Source: Acidobacteriota bacterium
GTDB lineage: Bacteria; Acidobacteriota; Blastocatellia; Pyrinomonadales; Pyrinomonadaceae
Direction of reading: 5' to 3'
Length of the DNA: 64,000 nucleotides
NCBI GenBank assembly: GCA_025463135.1
Contig: JAOAPY010000053.1
Location: 1 to 64,000, forward strand
A program made the translations under genes and the position numbers. The notes under the pieces are model-generated. The model did not search any database. It was not told where the DNA came from and was given only the letters and a program-made list of their open reading frames with translations. This document shows positions 18,975-27,165 of this stretch, piece after piece; positions within the stretch are counted from its first letter, which is position 1; every line of letters starts with the position of its first letter.

Positions 18975-20465
18975 TCAGGCGCCGACGCGACCAAAGTCGA
19001 TAAAACCGCGGGCCGGATCTGTCGACAATAATTTCACATGTATTTTTTCACCGATCCGCAGACCATGCTCACCATGCATAACGCGGCCATCCACCGGCGG
19101 GTTGATCAGCCGCGCAAATGTTCCTTTGGGAGTCACGCCGGTAACGATTGCCTCAAACTGTTCTCCCACTTTGTCGCGCAGCAATAACGCGGCGCCCACT
19201 TTGCGCATCTTGCGTTCGATCTTGCGCGCGGCGTCTTCGCGCTCCGTACAATGCGCGGCGATGGCCTCCAGCTCGGAATCCGTGTAAGGCATTGGCGCGT
19301 TTTTGAGCGCCGCCTTAACCAGCCGCTGCGTCACCAGATCCGCGTACCTGCGATTGGGAGCAGTCGAGTGTGTGTAGTCATGCACCGCTAAGCCGAAGTG
19401 CCCGGTTGCTTCGGGCGAGTTCTTTTCGCCGGGCCGTTGCACTGTGTATTCGCCCGGTCCCATGAGTTTTACGATAGCCAGCGAAAGATCGGGAAAATGC
19501 TCCGGGTCCGCGGTTTTCTGACGGCCCAGGAAATCGGCCAGGGCGCGCGAATCCGGTTGTGCAGGCAAGTCGTCTTTAAGATCGCGCGCTATTTCAACAA
19601 TGCGCGGCCAATGTTCCGGCGTACGGACCACGCGACGTATAGAGGTTACGCCTCTGGCATTCAGAAACTCGGCCATTGCCACATTCGCTGAGACCATAAA
19701 ATTCTCGATCAGTTCCCGCGCGCTGTTCCGTTCCGTCACCGACAATTCTGTGATCTGGCCTTCGTTATTCACGACCGGAGTGGCCTGGATCGTATCTAAT
19801 TCCAGCGCTCCGTGCTCCTTGCGAAAATTGTGCAGTCTTTCGGCGGCCGTCAGCTGCAAATGAATCTGGGCTTCCATGCCCGGCACGTTGGCAACCTCGA
19901 CAGGCGTCGATCCATGGTCGTCGATCCAGGCAGCCACGGCCTCGTACGAAAGTTTCGCGTAGTTGTGAAGCAACGCCGAATAGACATCGCTTGATTTCAC
20001 TGTGCCATCGGCGGCCACAATTAATTCCGTCACAATGGCCGCTCGGTCCGCACCGCCGTTGAGCGATGTCTTGTCGGTCGATAGCTCTTCGGGCAACATC
20101 GGAAAGGTCCTGAATCCCGTGTAGAGCGAAGTAGTGTTTTCCGCGGCGTGGCTGTCAATGGCGGAACCTTGCTTTACCAGCCCGGCAACGTCGGCAATTC
20201 CTACCAGCACGCGAATGTCGCCGTTGGGTCGACTCTCCGCATACTCGACCTGGTCGAGATCGCGAGACTTGCGATCGTCAATAGACGACCACAAAAGAGA
20301 ACGCAGATCTCGATCATCAGAGGGAGAAGTGGCTGCCGGCGATTCCGACCCCAACGTTCGCAGCTCTTCCTGCACCGCAGCCGGCAGATCAGGGTTAAAA
20401 CCGGCATCAATTACCGCCTGGCGCGCGATTGCATTCAAGTCAAAAGAACCATGATGGTTTGTCAT
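18975..20465 (-). CDS. RNB-domain ribonuclease (RNase II/R family, short form)
   Basis: A 496-residue hydrolytic 3'-5' exoribonuclease. The RNB domain starts at about residue 58 with the metal-binding cluster SIDDRKSRDLD (61-71), and the conserved HSTAPNRRYADLVTQRL follows near residue 360. A C-terminal S1-like beta-barrel spans about 430-490 (EAIVTGVTPKGTFARL). N-terminal cold-shock domains typical of full RNase R are absent, so this is a compact member. The expected role is RNA turnover in the cytoplasm. The gene has no close same-strand partner. The family is certain; assignment to RNase II rather than RNase R is not made. Confidence 0.88.
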   Translation of the reverse strand: MTNHHGSFDLNAIARQAVIDAGFNPDLPAAVQEELRTLGSESPAATSPSDDRDLRSLLWSSIDDRKSRDLDQVEYAESRPNGDIRVLVGIADVAGLVKQGSAIDSHAAENTTSLYTGFRTFPMLPEELSTDKTSLNGGADRAAIVTELIVAADGTVKSSDVYSALLHNYAKLSYEAVAAWIDDHGSTPVEVANVPGMEAQIHLQLTAAERLHNFRKEHGALELDTIQATPVVNNEGQITELSVTERNSARELIENFMVSANVAMAEFLNARGVTSIRRVVRTPEHWPRIVEIARDLKDDLPAQPDSRALADFLGRQKTADPEHFPDLSLAIVKLMGPGEYTVQRPGEKNSPEATGHFGLAVHDYTHSTAPNRRYADLVTQRLVKAALKNAPMPYTDSELEAIAAHCTEREDAARKIERKMRKVGAALLLRDKVGEQFEAIVTGVTPKGTFARLINPPVDGRVMHGEHGLRIGEKIHVKLLSTDPARGFIDFGRVGA

Positions 20466-20556
20466 TGAATATTTGTTACGCCAAAGGCGAAGAAAAATCC
20501 AGCGGCGTTGAAGAGATTGTGGAGCTCCATAATAATTCCTGGATGCTTTTCCTCTC

Positions 20557-20639
20557 CGGTTTCAACCGGGTGATAGAGTTCTCACCTACTTTCCGGGTTA
20601 GAATCTCAAAGAGGTAACCAAATCACCCGGTTGAAACGG
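20557..20639. repeat. REPIN-like inverted pair, GGTTGAAAC family
   Basis: GTTTCAACCGGGTGAT (20559-20574) is followed after 47 bp by its exact reverse complement ATCACCCGGTTGAAAC (20622-20637). Related CGGTTGAAACC motifs recur near 9627, 38184 and 38228, and a shorter CACCCG...CGGGTG palindrome near 36570. The element lies between the divergent RNB ribonuclease and lipid-kinase genes. Confidence 0.75.
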
Positions 20640-20755
20640 CATGATCAATTTACTTCTTGATAAAGCTCTTTGGGATCTAAGGTTGTCACGCACTCCAGAC
20701 CGCCGCCCCTGAGCATGATGCGAACACCACATTCAGACTGTACACTCACCCAACG

Positions 20756-21670
20756 ATGCCGCCCATAATTTCAGTCGAGGTGATCATTAATTACGGTTCG
20801 GGAGTATCCGATAAAGAAGAAGTACGCCGAAGTTTGCAACAGCTATTCGGTGAAAGCGGAGTGAATGCGCGAATCTCCATCGCTCACTCAGGCAGGGAAG
20901 TCGATGAGTTTGCCAAAGCCGCTGTGCGGAGCGACTGCCAGGTCATCGTTGCCGGAGGCGGCGATGGGACCATGAATGCGGTGGCCGCGGCTATTATTGA
21001 AAGCAGCAGCGACAAAATCCTGGGAGTGCTGCCGCTGGGAACGCTCAATCATTTCGCTCAGGACCTCAGGATTCCGCTGACAGTCGAAGATGCCGCGCGC
21101 GTGATCATCGCCGGTCGGGCCCGCAACATTGATGTTGGTCGGGTCAATGGTCATATCTTTCTCAACAATTCCAGTCTGGGTCTTTATCCGATCATCGTAC
21201 GTGAGCGATTGAAGCAACAGCGTTTGGGCCATGGCAAATGGCCCGCCTTTGCTTGGGCGGCGCTCAGCGCATTTCGCCGCTATCCGTTTCTTGATGTCCG
21301 CCTGATTGTGGCTGGAGAAAAGATCAATTGCCGTACGCCATTTGTCTTTGTGGGCAACAATGAGTACGCAATGGAGGGATTTCAGATCGGCCGTCGCGGA
21401 CGTTTGGACGAGGGCAAATTGAGTTTGTACATAACCAACGGCATCGGCCGCCTGGGATTAGTCAGGCTGGCCTTGCGGGCGCTCTTTAGACGGTTACGCA
21501 GCGAGAAGGACTTTGTGGCCATGTCCACCGAAGAGGTGAGGATAGAAACACGTCGCCGTCGCCTGCGCGTCGCGTTTGACGGCGAAATCGATGTCCTTGA
21601 CACGCCACTTCACTATCAGGCACAGGCGTGTGTACTGCGAGTTATGGTGCCGGCACGGGAGCCTGAATAG
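20756..21670 (+). CDS. Diacylglycerol/lipid kinase family protein (YegS/BmrU type)
   Basis: A 304-residue ATP-dependent lipid kinase of the DAGK catalytic family. The nucleotide-binding motif VAGGGDGTMNAVA lies at about 66-77 and the second conserved motif LGVLPLGTLNHFAQDL near 94-109. The C-terminal beta-sandwich contains GNNEYAMEGFQIG and FDGEIDVLDTPLHYQ. It is likely to phosphorylate diacylglycerol or a related lipid at the inner face of the membrane. Two bases separate it from the following metallophosphoesterase gene, so the pair is an operon. The substrate cannot be read from sequence. Confidence 0.88.
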   Translation: MPPIISVEVIINYGSGVSDKEEVRRSLQQLFGESGVNARISIAHSGREVDEFAKAAVRSDCQVIVAGGGDGTMNAVAAAIIESSSDKILGVLPLGTLNHFAQDLRIPLTVEDAARVIIAGRARNIDVGRVNGHIFLNNSSLGLYPIIVRERLKQQRLGHGKWPAFAWAALSAFRRYPFLDVRLIVAGEKINCRTPFVFVGNNEYAMEGFQIGRRGRLDEGKLSLYITNGIGRLGLVRLALRALFRRLRSEKDFVAMSTEEVRIETRRRRLRVAFDGEIDVLDTPLHYQAQACVLRVMVPAREPE

Positions 21671-21672
21671 GA

Positions 21673-22482
21673 ATGCGCACTCTGGTCCATCTTTCAGATC
21701 TACACTTTGGCCGAGTCGATCAGGCGTTGATCGATCCTTTGACTAAGGCTATCGCAGCGATCGATCCCGACCTGGTTGCAGTGTCGGGCGATCTCACTCA
21801 ACGGGCTCGCTCGCGCGAGTTTCGCGCCGCCCGCATGTTTCTCGATTCATTGCCGCAACCGCAAATTGTCGTGCCGGGCAATCACGATGTGCCCCTGCAT
21901 AACGTGTTCACTCGCTTACTCCAGCCGTTGGAAAAATATCGTCGCTATATTACCGACAACCTGGAGCCGTTCTTTGCGGATGACGAGATCGCGGTTGTCG
22001 GCGTCAACACCGCGCGGTCGCTGGTAATAAAGGGCGGACGCATCAATAAGATTCAGGTGATGCGCATACGTGGACAGCTTTGTCCTTTCCGCGACGAAGT
22101 GGTGAAAGTCGTGGTCACGCATCACCCGTTCGATTTGCCGGAAGGCTATCACCAGCGCGACTTGGTGGGCCGAGCGCGGATGGCGATGGCTGGTTTGGCC
22201 GAGTGTGGCGCTGACATTTTCCTGGCGGGGCATTTGCACGTCAGCCATACGGGGCACACCGCGAAGCGCTACAAGATTCGCGGCCACTCGGCGCTGGTGG
22301 TGCAGGCGGGCACGGCATCCTCGACACGGGGACGTGGGGAAGTCAATTCTTTCAACGTGCTTAGAACGGACCATCCCGAAATTGCGGTCGAACGTTTTGA
22401 ATGGCAGCCTGACAACCGCGTCTTTGCAGTGGCGAGCCGGGAAGAGTTCCGCCACTCAAGTGAAGGCTGGCTCCGGGTTTGA
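21673..22482 (+). CDS. Calcineurin-like metallophosphoesterase
   Basis: A 269-residue binuclear metallophosphoesterase with all five family motifs: DLHFGR (D9, H11), SGDLTQ (D40), PGNHDVP (N70, H71), THHPF (H150, H151) and GHLHVS (H187, H189). It starts two bases after the lipid-kinase stop, implying translational coupling and possibly linked phospholipid or signalling-nucleotide chemistry. Its length fits the cyclic nucleotide phosphodiesterase/Icc-like branch, but the substrate is open. The stop codon is followed almost at once by a REPIN array. Confidence 0.9.
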   Translation: MRTLVHLSDLHFGRVDQALIDPLTKAIAAIDPDLVAVSGDLTQRARSREFRAARMFLDSLPQPQIVVPGNHDVPLHNVFTRLLQPLEKYRRYITDNLEPFFADDEIAVVGVNTARSLVIKGGRINKIQVMRIRGQLCPFRDEVVKVVVTHHPFDLPEGYHQRDLVGRARMAMAGLAECGADIFLAGHLHVSHTGHTAKRYKIRGHSALVVQAGTASSTRGRGEVNSFNVLRTDHPEIAVERFEWQPDNRVFAVASREEFRHSSEGWLRV

Positions 22483-22483
22483 T

Positions 22484-23049
22484 GTCCGACAAGCTTCAGC
22501 TTGTCGATGAGTAGGGATGAACGGGTTTTTAACGGAAACTGAGAACTAAAGGCGACAGAGTTTTTTAGGAGAGACAGCGACAAACTGAAGTTTGTCGGAC
22601 TGGTGAGGTCCGACGAGCTTCAGCTTGTCGATGAATAGGGATGAACGAATTTCTATTGGAACTGAGAACTAAAGGCGCAAGAATTTTTTAGGAGAGACAA
22701 CGACAAGTTTGTCGGACAGTTGAAGTCCGACGAGCTTCAGCTTGTCGATGAGTGGGGATGAACGAATTTCTATTGGAACTGAGAACTAAAGGCGCAAGAG
22801 TTTTTTAGGAGAGACAACGACAAACTGAAGTTTGTCGGACAGTTGAAGGTCCGACGAGCTTCAGCTTGTCGAAGAGTAGGGATGAACGGGTTTCTAATGG
22901 AACCTGAGAACTAAAGGCGCAAGAGTTTTTTAGGAGAGACAGCTTCAGCTTGTCGATGAGTAGGGATGAACGAATTTCTATTGGAACTGAGAACTAAAGG
23001 CGAAAGAGTTTTTTTAGGAGAGACAGCGACAAACTGAAGTTTGTCGGAC
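22484..23049. repeat. Tandem REPIN array (five units)
   Basis: Alternating palindromes in opposite orientation enclose five near-identical ~70-bp spacers at about 22507, 22631, 22748, 22872 and 22957. The forward palindromes (CGACAAGCTTCAGCTTGTCG or CGACGAGC variants) are at 22484, 22608, 22725 and 22849. The inverse palindromes (CGACAAACTGAAGTTTGTCG) are at 22578, 22818 and 23027, with a shortened form at 22701. The last forward copy (about 22940) is truncated. The period is about 115-125 bp. Each unit is a REP-spacer-REP (REPIN). The array fills the gap between the phosphoesterase and PAP2 genes. Confidence 0.9.
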
Positions 23050-23077
23050 ATCAAGCAGCGGACTCTCTCTAGAGGTT

Positions 23078-23836
23078 ATGGGATTACGTTCCGGATCGGA
23101 CTTTCTTAACCAGTTCCTGCGCGCGCGTTTGTCGCGCGAGGGGTTTCTGGGGCTTCATCTGACGCTGGGGGTCCTTTTTCTGAGCGTGGCGACGTGGATC
23201 TTCGCGGACCTCGCGGAAGACGTCGCGACGGGCGATCCCTTGACGATTACCGACGCGCACTTTAGCAATTGGCTTCATGCGCACGCGACCCATCCATTGA
23301 CGTCATTCTTGTTAGTGGTTACGAATCTGCATTCGACCTTGGGTGTGACGGTAATGACATTGGTCGTATGCGTTTACTTGTGGCGTCGGGGCCTGTGCCA
23401 ATGGGTGTTTACTTTAGTAGTGACTGTTTACGGAGGGATGCTCTTGAACTTTTGGCTCAAAGGTGTATTCCAGCGAGCGCGCCCACACTTTGATGATCCA
23501 ATACTGACGTTGACAAGTTATAGCTTTCCCAGTGGTCACACGATGATGGCGACAGTTCTGTACGGGGCTTTAAGTGCGGTCATCGTATCGCAGGTGCGGG
23601 ATTGGCGTTGGCGCGTGCTGACCATCGTGGTGGCAATACTTCTAATTGCGCTGGTTGGCTTCAGCCGGATCTACCTCGGTGCACATTATCTGAGCGATGT
23701 GTTGGGAGCTATTGCCGAAGGCGCCGCATGGCTTGCGCTCTGTCTGACAGCGATGGATACGTGGCGGCGCGGGCGGGGAAGGAGGAAGGCAGGAGCAGGA
23801 GCAGGAGCAGGAGGCAGGAGCAGGAGCGGACTTTGA
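23078..23836 (+). CDS. PAP2 superfamily membrane phosphatase
   Basis: A 252-residue membrane phosphatase of the lipid phosphate or undecaprenyl-diphosphate type. The three-part active site is intact: K128...RARP (135-136), PSGH (151-154) and SRIYLGAHYLSD (S196, R197, H203, D207). About five to six membrane segments surround it (for example 22-42, 64-84 and 91-110). The catalytic face should be extracytoplasmic. The C-terminus is a Gly/Ala/Arg/Ser tail (from about 226) encoded by a GGAGCA-type microsatellite and is probably not functional. Its position after a lipid kinase and a phosphoesterase fits phospholipid turnover. Confidence 0.88.
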   Translation: MGLRSGSDFLNQFLRARLSREGFLGLHLTLGVLFLSVATWIFADLAEDVATGDPLTITDAHFSNWLHAHATHPLTSFLLVVTNLHSTLGVTVMTLVVCVYLWRRGLCQWVFTLVVTVYGGMLLNFWLKGVFQRARPHFDDPILTLTSYSFPSGHTMMATVLYGALSAVIVSQVRDWRWRVLTIVVAILLIALVGFSRIYLGAHYLSDVLGAIAEGAAWLALCLTAMDTWRRGRGRRKAGAGAGAGGRSRSGL

Positions 23837-23878
23837 CACACTGACGCACCGACGAGACCGAAAACTGATTCCCCGAGA

Positions 23879-23993
23879 ACTAACAACTAACAACTAACAA
23901 CTGACAACTGACAACTGACAACTGACAACTGACAACTGGCAACTGATTACTGACAACTGGCAACCGATTACTGATTACTGATCGCTGATAACT
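23879..23993. repeat. ACAACTG minisatellite
   Basis: About a dozen degenerate 7-base units (ACAACTA, ACAACTG, GCAACTG, then ATTACTG) run continuously up to three bases before the next start codon. The unit changes progressively along the tract, as expected from slippage and point decay. It leaves no ordinary ribosome site for the downstream gene. Confidence 0.85.
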
Positions 23994-23995
23994 TT

Positions 23996-24730
23996 ATGAC
24001 CAAATCCACCTTAATTGATCTTTCCCATACGATCGAAGACGGCATGATCACTTATAAGGGACTGCCGCCTCCGGTTATAAGCGACTATCTCAGCCGCGCT
24101 GCTTCGCGTGGCCGTTACGAGGCCGGCACTGAGTTTCAAATTGGCAGGATTGAGATGGTAGCCAACACCGGAACTTACCTGGACAGTCCCTTTCATCGCT
24201 ATCCCGACGGCCGCGATTTGGCGGCGCTCGAGTTAGAGTCGATTGCTAACCTCGAAGGTTTGGTTGTGCGACACGTGGGCGTTGCTGAACGCGAGCGGGA
24301 ACTGGCGCAGTTCAAAGAGTCAGCGCTCTGGTCAATGGATTCGCCTGCGAGGAGTGAACGATCAATTACGCCGGATGACTTTGCACACGTGGATGTGAAA
24401 GGTAAGGCAGTACTCTTTCACACCGGCTGGGACATGCGCTGGCGAACTGAAGCCTACGCCGACGGCAGCCATCCATTTCTTACTGCCGCAGCGGCGGAAT
24501 ACCTGGCGAGCGCGGGGGTCGCACTTGTCGGTATCGATTCCTTCAACATCGACGACACCGCCGGCGGCGGTCGTCCGGTCCATTCGATCCTGCTGGCAAA
24601 GGGAATACCAATCGTCGAGCACTTATGTGGCTTGCGAGAGTTGCCGAACGAGGGCTTTCGTTTCTTTGCCGTCCCGCCCAGGATCAAGGAGTTTGGATCC
24701 TTCCCCGTGCGCGCCTTCGCACTGGTTTAG
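23996..24730 (+). CDS. Cyclase family protein (kynurenine formamidase-like fold)
   Basis: A 244-residue member of the cyclase/arylformamidase family (DLSHTIEDGM at the N-terminus, GIDSFNIDDTAGGGRPVH and KGIPIVEHLCGL toward the C-terminus). In KynB-type enzymes the metal motif is HxGTHxDxPxH. Here residues 57-67 read NTGTYLDSPFH, so two of the metal-ligand histidines are Asn57 and Tyr61 while Asp63 and His67 remain. Either it uses a different metal geometry or it belongs to a non-formamidase branch. It has no clear ribosome site because a minisatellite abuts the ATG. The function is not assigned beyond hydrolase-like. Confidence 0.8.
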   Translation: MTKSTLIDLSHTIEDGMITYKGLPPPVISDYLSRAASRGRYEAGTEFQIGRIEMVANTGTYLDSPFHRYPDGRDLAALELESIANLEGLVVRHVGVAERERELAQFKESALWSMDSPARSERSITPDDFAHVDVKGKAVLFHTGWDMRWRTEAYADGSHPFLTAAAAEYLASAGVALVGIDSFNIDDTAGGGRPVHSILLAKGIPIVEHLCGLRELPNEGFRFFAVPPRIKEFGSFPVRAFALV

Positions 24731-25123
24731 GGTGTGGAGGGTAGGGTGTAGGTTGAGCCAGACTAACTTTGTGCTCGCAATAGTGAGGTTGGGGTACTGG
24801 TGCAGTTTGATTTAGCTTGATGGCAACCTGAAGGTTTTTTTGAGGATCCGATAAAGTCAAACCGCATGAGCAGCGAAGTCGGTTAGTGTGCGGCCACGGC
24901 TCAAGTGATAAATGTGATCTTTCTGGCGATCACCTCGTCCGCGGATGACCTTTGTACACTTTGCTGTAATGAACGATGAACCTCTACACTCTGCCACCTT
25001 CGCCGTACCCCCCACACCCCAATTCCCCTTAAGCCAAATTCACAGGGCAGAGGCCGAAAAGTCTTAGTACAAAAAGGTTTTTCGTGACGGGCAGGTTGGC
25101 TGCGTGATAATATTGCGCGCATT
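24731..25123. other. Intergenic stretch without a gene
   Basis: A 393-bp gap between the cyclase-family gene and the PIN/TRAM gene. No ORF with a ribosome site, tRNA or strong hairpin was seen. The right-hand 100 bp probably holds the promoter of the PIN/TRAM-ispD-ispF group, but no confident boxes were found. Confidence 0.4.
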
Positions 25124-26239
25124 ATGCGATCGGATGTCATCATCATTCGGCTGGTTTTTACCGTCATTCTAATCGCCGCGGGTTTTATCCTCCGGCCTAT
25201 CAAGGGTGACGCGTGGATGTCGGCTGGTGTCGGTGCCCTGGTGGCGGCTTGCATAATCCTCTTTGAGCTCAGAATTCGACGCGCCACATTGAAGACCCTG
25301 ATAGGCGCCGCGGTGGGCTCGATTCTGGGTATCGTGGGCGCCTTTCTGATAGGCGAGCTGATCATGCGGCAGGAATCAATGGCCCATGAAGTCAGAACCT
25401 TCCTTACTCTCGCGCTCGTCTTCTTTATGGCCTACGTCGGTTTGATGGTAGGCGGGGCGAAAGGCGACTACATCGAGCTTTCGGCGCTGGGCGGAATTTT
25501 CTCCGACAAGGCCGCTAAGCGCGACCTGAAGATCCTGGACACGTCGGTGATTATCGATGGCCGGATCGCTGATGTGGCTGAGACCGGATTTCTGACTGGG
25601 ACTCTGATTATTCCGCAATTTATTCTGCGCGAACTACAGCAGGTCGCCGACTCACCCGATTCGTCAAAGCGCCAGCGTGGCCGGCGCGGCCTGGACATGT
25701 TGCATCGGCTCCAGAACAACAGCTCGCTCGATATTCAAATTGTGGAGACGGATTTTCCCGCCGTTCGCGAGGTTGATCTAAAGTTGATCGAGCTCGGCAA
25801 GCAGCTTGATGCGGTGATCGTGACCAACGACTTTAATCTCAACAAAGTTTCTCAGTTGCGTGGTGTGAATGTTCTGAACATTAATGAACTCGCTAATGCG
25901 CTGAAGCCCGTCGTGCTGCCAGGCGAGGCAATGCGCGTGTTCATTTTGAAGGAAGGCAAGGAACACAATCAGGGTGTGGCCTATCTTGATGACGGTACGA
26001 TGGTGGTTGTCGACAATGCGCGGCGCTTGATTGGACGCAACACGGATATCGCGGTCACCAGCGTGCTACAGACCACTGCCGGCAAGATGATTTTCGGTCG
26101 CCTGTGGGAAGAGGCAGAGAATGGCGGCGGCAACGGTGAGCATCGCACTAATGGCGCCACCAGGCGTCCGCCGCGTGAGATTCGAAGTTCAGTGACCCCC
26201 ATCAGGATCACAGATCAAACCGATCCCATAATTGATTAA
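25124..26239 (+). CDS. Membrane-anchored PIN/TRAM domain protein (YacL-like)
   Basis: Four N-terminal membrane helices (about 6-24, 31-47, 60-78, 88-108) precede a PIN-type nuclease fold starting KILDTSVIIDGRIADV (Asp139 first acidic residue; later TNDFNLNKV). A TRAM domain lies at about 275-345 (RVFILKEGKEHNQGVAYL). The tail is low in complexity. This architecture is that of Bacillus YacL, which also sits directly upstream of ispD-ispF; the order is conserved here. PIN domains are usually metal-dependent RNases and TRAM binds RNA, so a membrane-associated RNA-processing or RNA-binding role is inferred. Confidence 0.9.
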   Translation: MRSDVIIIRLVFTVILIAAGFILRPIKGDAWMSAGVGALVAACIILFELRIRRATLKTLIGAAVGSILGIVGAFLIGELIMRQESMAHEVRTFLTLALVFFMAYVGLMVGGAKGDYIELSALGGIFSDKAAKRDLKILDTSVIIDGRIADVAETGFLTGTLIIPQFILRELQQVADSPDSSKRQRGRRGLDMLHRLQNNSSLDIQIVETDFPAVREVDLKLIELGKQLDAVIVTNDFNLNKVSQLRGVNVLNINELANALKPVVLPGEAMRVFILKEGKEHNQGVAYLDDGTMVVVDNARRLIGRNTDIAVTSVLQTTAGKMIFGRLWEEAENGGGNGEHRTNGATRRPPREIRSSVTPIRITDQTDPIID

Positions 26240-26290
26240 GGCTGTTGTTCGGCGGACTTCAGAAAGCTCTGAGTGATTCATAGGGCAAAT

Positions 26291-26420
26291 TTGGAGTGCG
26301 CTAACCTGTTAGCACTTTGGCCGGTCGCGACTCGTCGCGGCCTGCGCTCGCGAGGGTTTACGCAAAAGATCGGCGTCAAGCCGCCTTAGATCAAAGCGCT
26401 GACAGGTCAGCGCACTCCAA
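26291..26420. repeat. MITE-like element B, copy 2
   Basis: A 130-bp element bounded by TTGGAGTGCGCTAACCTG at the left and its near reverse complement (about 26395-26420) at the right. The interior shares the GGTCGCGACTCGTCGCGGCC palindrome and the AAGCCGCCTTAGA stretch with copy 1 at 17181. It is inserted between the PIN/TRAM gene and ispD, so it may separate or reshape their cotranscription. Confidence 0.8.
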
Positions 26421-26441
26421 GAGCGGTGCCGACTGATCCTT

Positions 26442-27131
26442 ATGAACGTCGCCATTATCGTCGCCGCCGGACAGGGCACGCGGATGGGCGGCGAGCGCGC
26501 CAAACAGTTTCTGGAACTCGCGGGCATTCCCATCATCATTCATACGCTCAGAGCTTTTGAGCGGTGCGCAATCATTCAGGAAATCATCGTGGTGTTGGCG
26601 GCTGCGGAAGCGGCCGGCTTTCTGTCGCTCGCCGGCCAATACAGCTTGCAAAAACTGACAAAGGTCGTCCCGGGTGGCGCTACGCGGAGCGAGTCTGTCC
26701 TGCATGGATTGAAAGCGGTCCGCGCAGCGACCGCGGAGGTGATAGCCGTACACGATGGCGTGCGTCCCTTTGTCACCGCCGATGAGATCGCTCGTACTGT
26801 TGCAGCGGCTGCGATGCACGAAGCAGCTGTGCTGGTCGCGCCCGTAACAGACACCGTCAAAGAAGTAGTCGATGATCGAATTGTGCGAACCCCGGACCGC
26901 AGATCCCTGCGCCGAGCTCTGACACCGCAGTGCTTTAGCTATGCATTGTTGCGCCGCGCTTATGAAGAGGCCGATGTTTTGGATCCCGAACTGACTGACG
27001 ACAGCGCGCTGGTCGAACGTCTGGGACATAGTGTGGCCATAGTCGAAGGCAATTCACGGAATATTAAGATCACTACGCCGCAAGACATTGTGATAGCGGA
27101 AGCAATGATTAAAGAGGGTCTTTGGTCTTAG
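26442..27131 (+). CDS. ispD: 2-C-methyl-D-erythritol 4-phosphate cytidylyltransferase
   Basis: The third step of the MEP isoprenoid pathway: CTP plus methylerythritol phosphate gives CDP-methylerythritol. The 229-residue protein has the nucleotidyltransferase signature IIVAAGQGTRMGG at the N-terminus followed by Lys in RAKQF. The conserved VHDGVRPFVTADEI and VTDTVKEV segments follow, with ITTPQDIVIAEA at the end. Its length is standard. The last codons (KEGLWS) are encoded by the left arm of a 12-bp inverted repeat of the GGTCTTTGGTC family, so the C-terminus may have been altered by the repeat. ispF follows 34 bp on. Both are cytoplasmic. Confidence 0.95.
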   Translation: MNVAIIVAAGQGTRMGGERAKQFLELAGIPIIIHTLRAFERCAIIQEIIVVLAAAEAAGFLSLAGQYSLQKLTKVVPGGATRSESVLHGLKAVRAATAEVIAVHDGVRPFVTADEIARTVAAAAMHEAAVLVAPVTDTVKEVVDDRIVRTPDRRSLRRALTPQCFSYALLRRAYEEADVLDPELTDDSALVERLGHSVAIVEGNSRNIKITTPQDIVIAEAMIKEGLWS

Positions 27132-27156
27132 GACTTTGGTCTTTGACCAAAGACCC
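27116..27156. repeat. CCAAAGACC-family spacer, ispD/ispF junction
   Basis: GGGTCTTTGGTC (27116-27127) and GACCAAAGACCC (27145-27156) form a perfect 12-bp inverted repeat around 17 bases that are themselves GGACTTTGGTC-like. The left arm overlaps the last codons of ispD. Similar sequence occurs at 30109, 30613, 32164, 32237 and 48061. Confidence 0.7.
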
Positions 27157-27165
27157 GCAAATTTT

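Noticed and set aside
22484-23049. Possible CRISPR array
   Set aside because: The regularly spaced palindromes superficially resemble one, but the sequence between them is nearly identical in all five units and the palindromes alternate in orientation. No cas gene is present.
24901-25365. Minus-strand ORF of 154 codons antisense to the PIN/TRAM gene
   Set aside because: Shadow of a strongly supported gene. Ser/Arg/Thr-rich translation typical of the opposite strand of GC-rich coding DNA.
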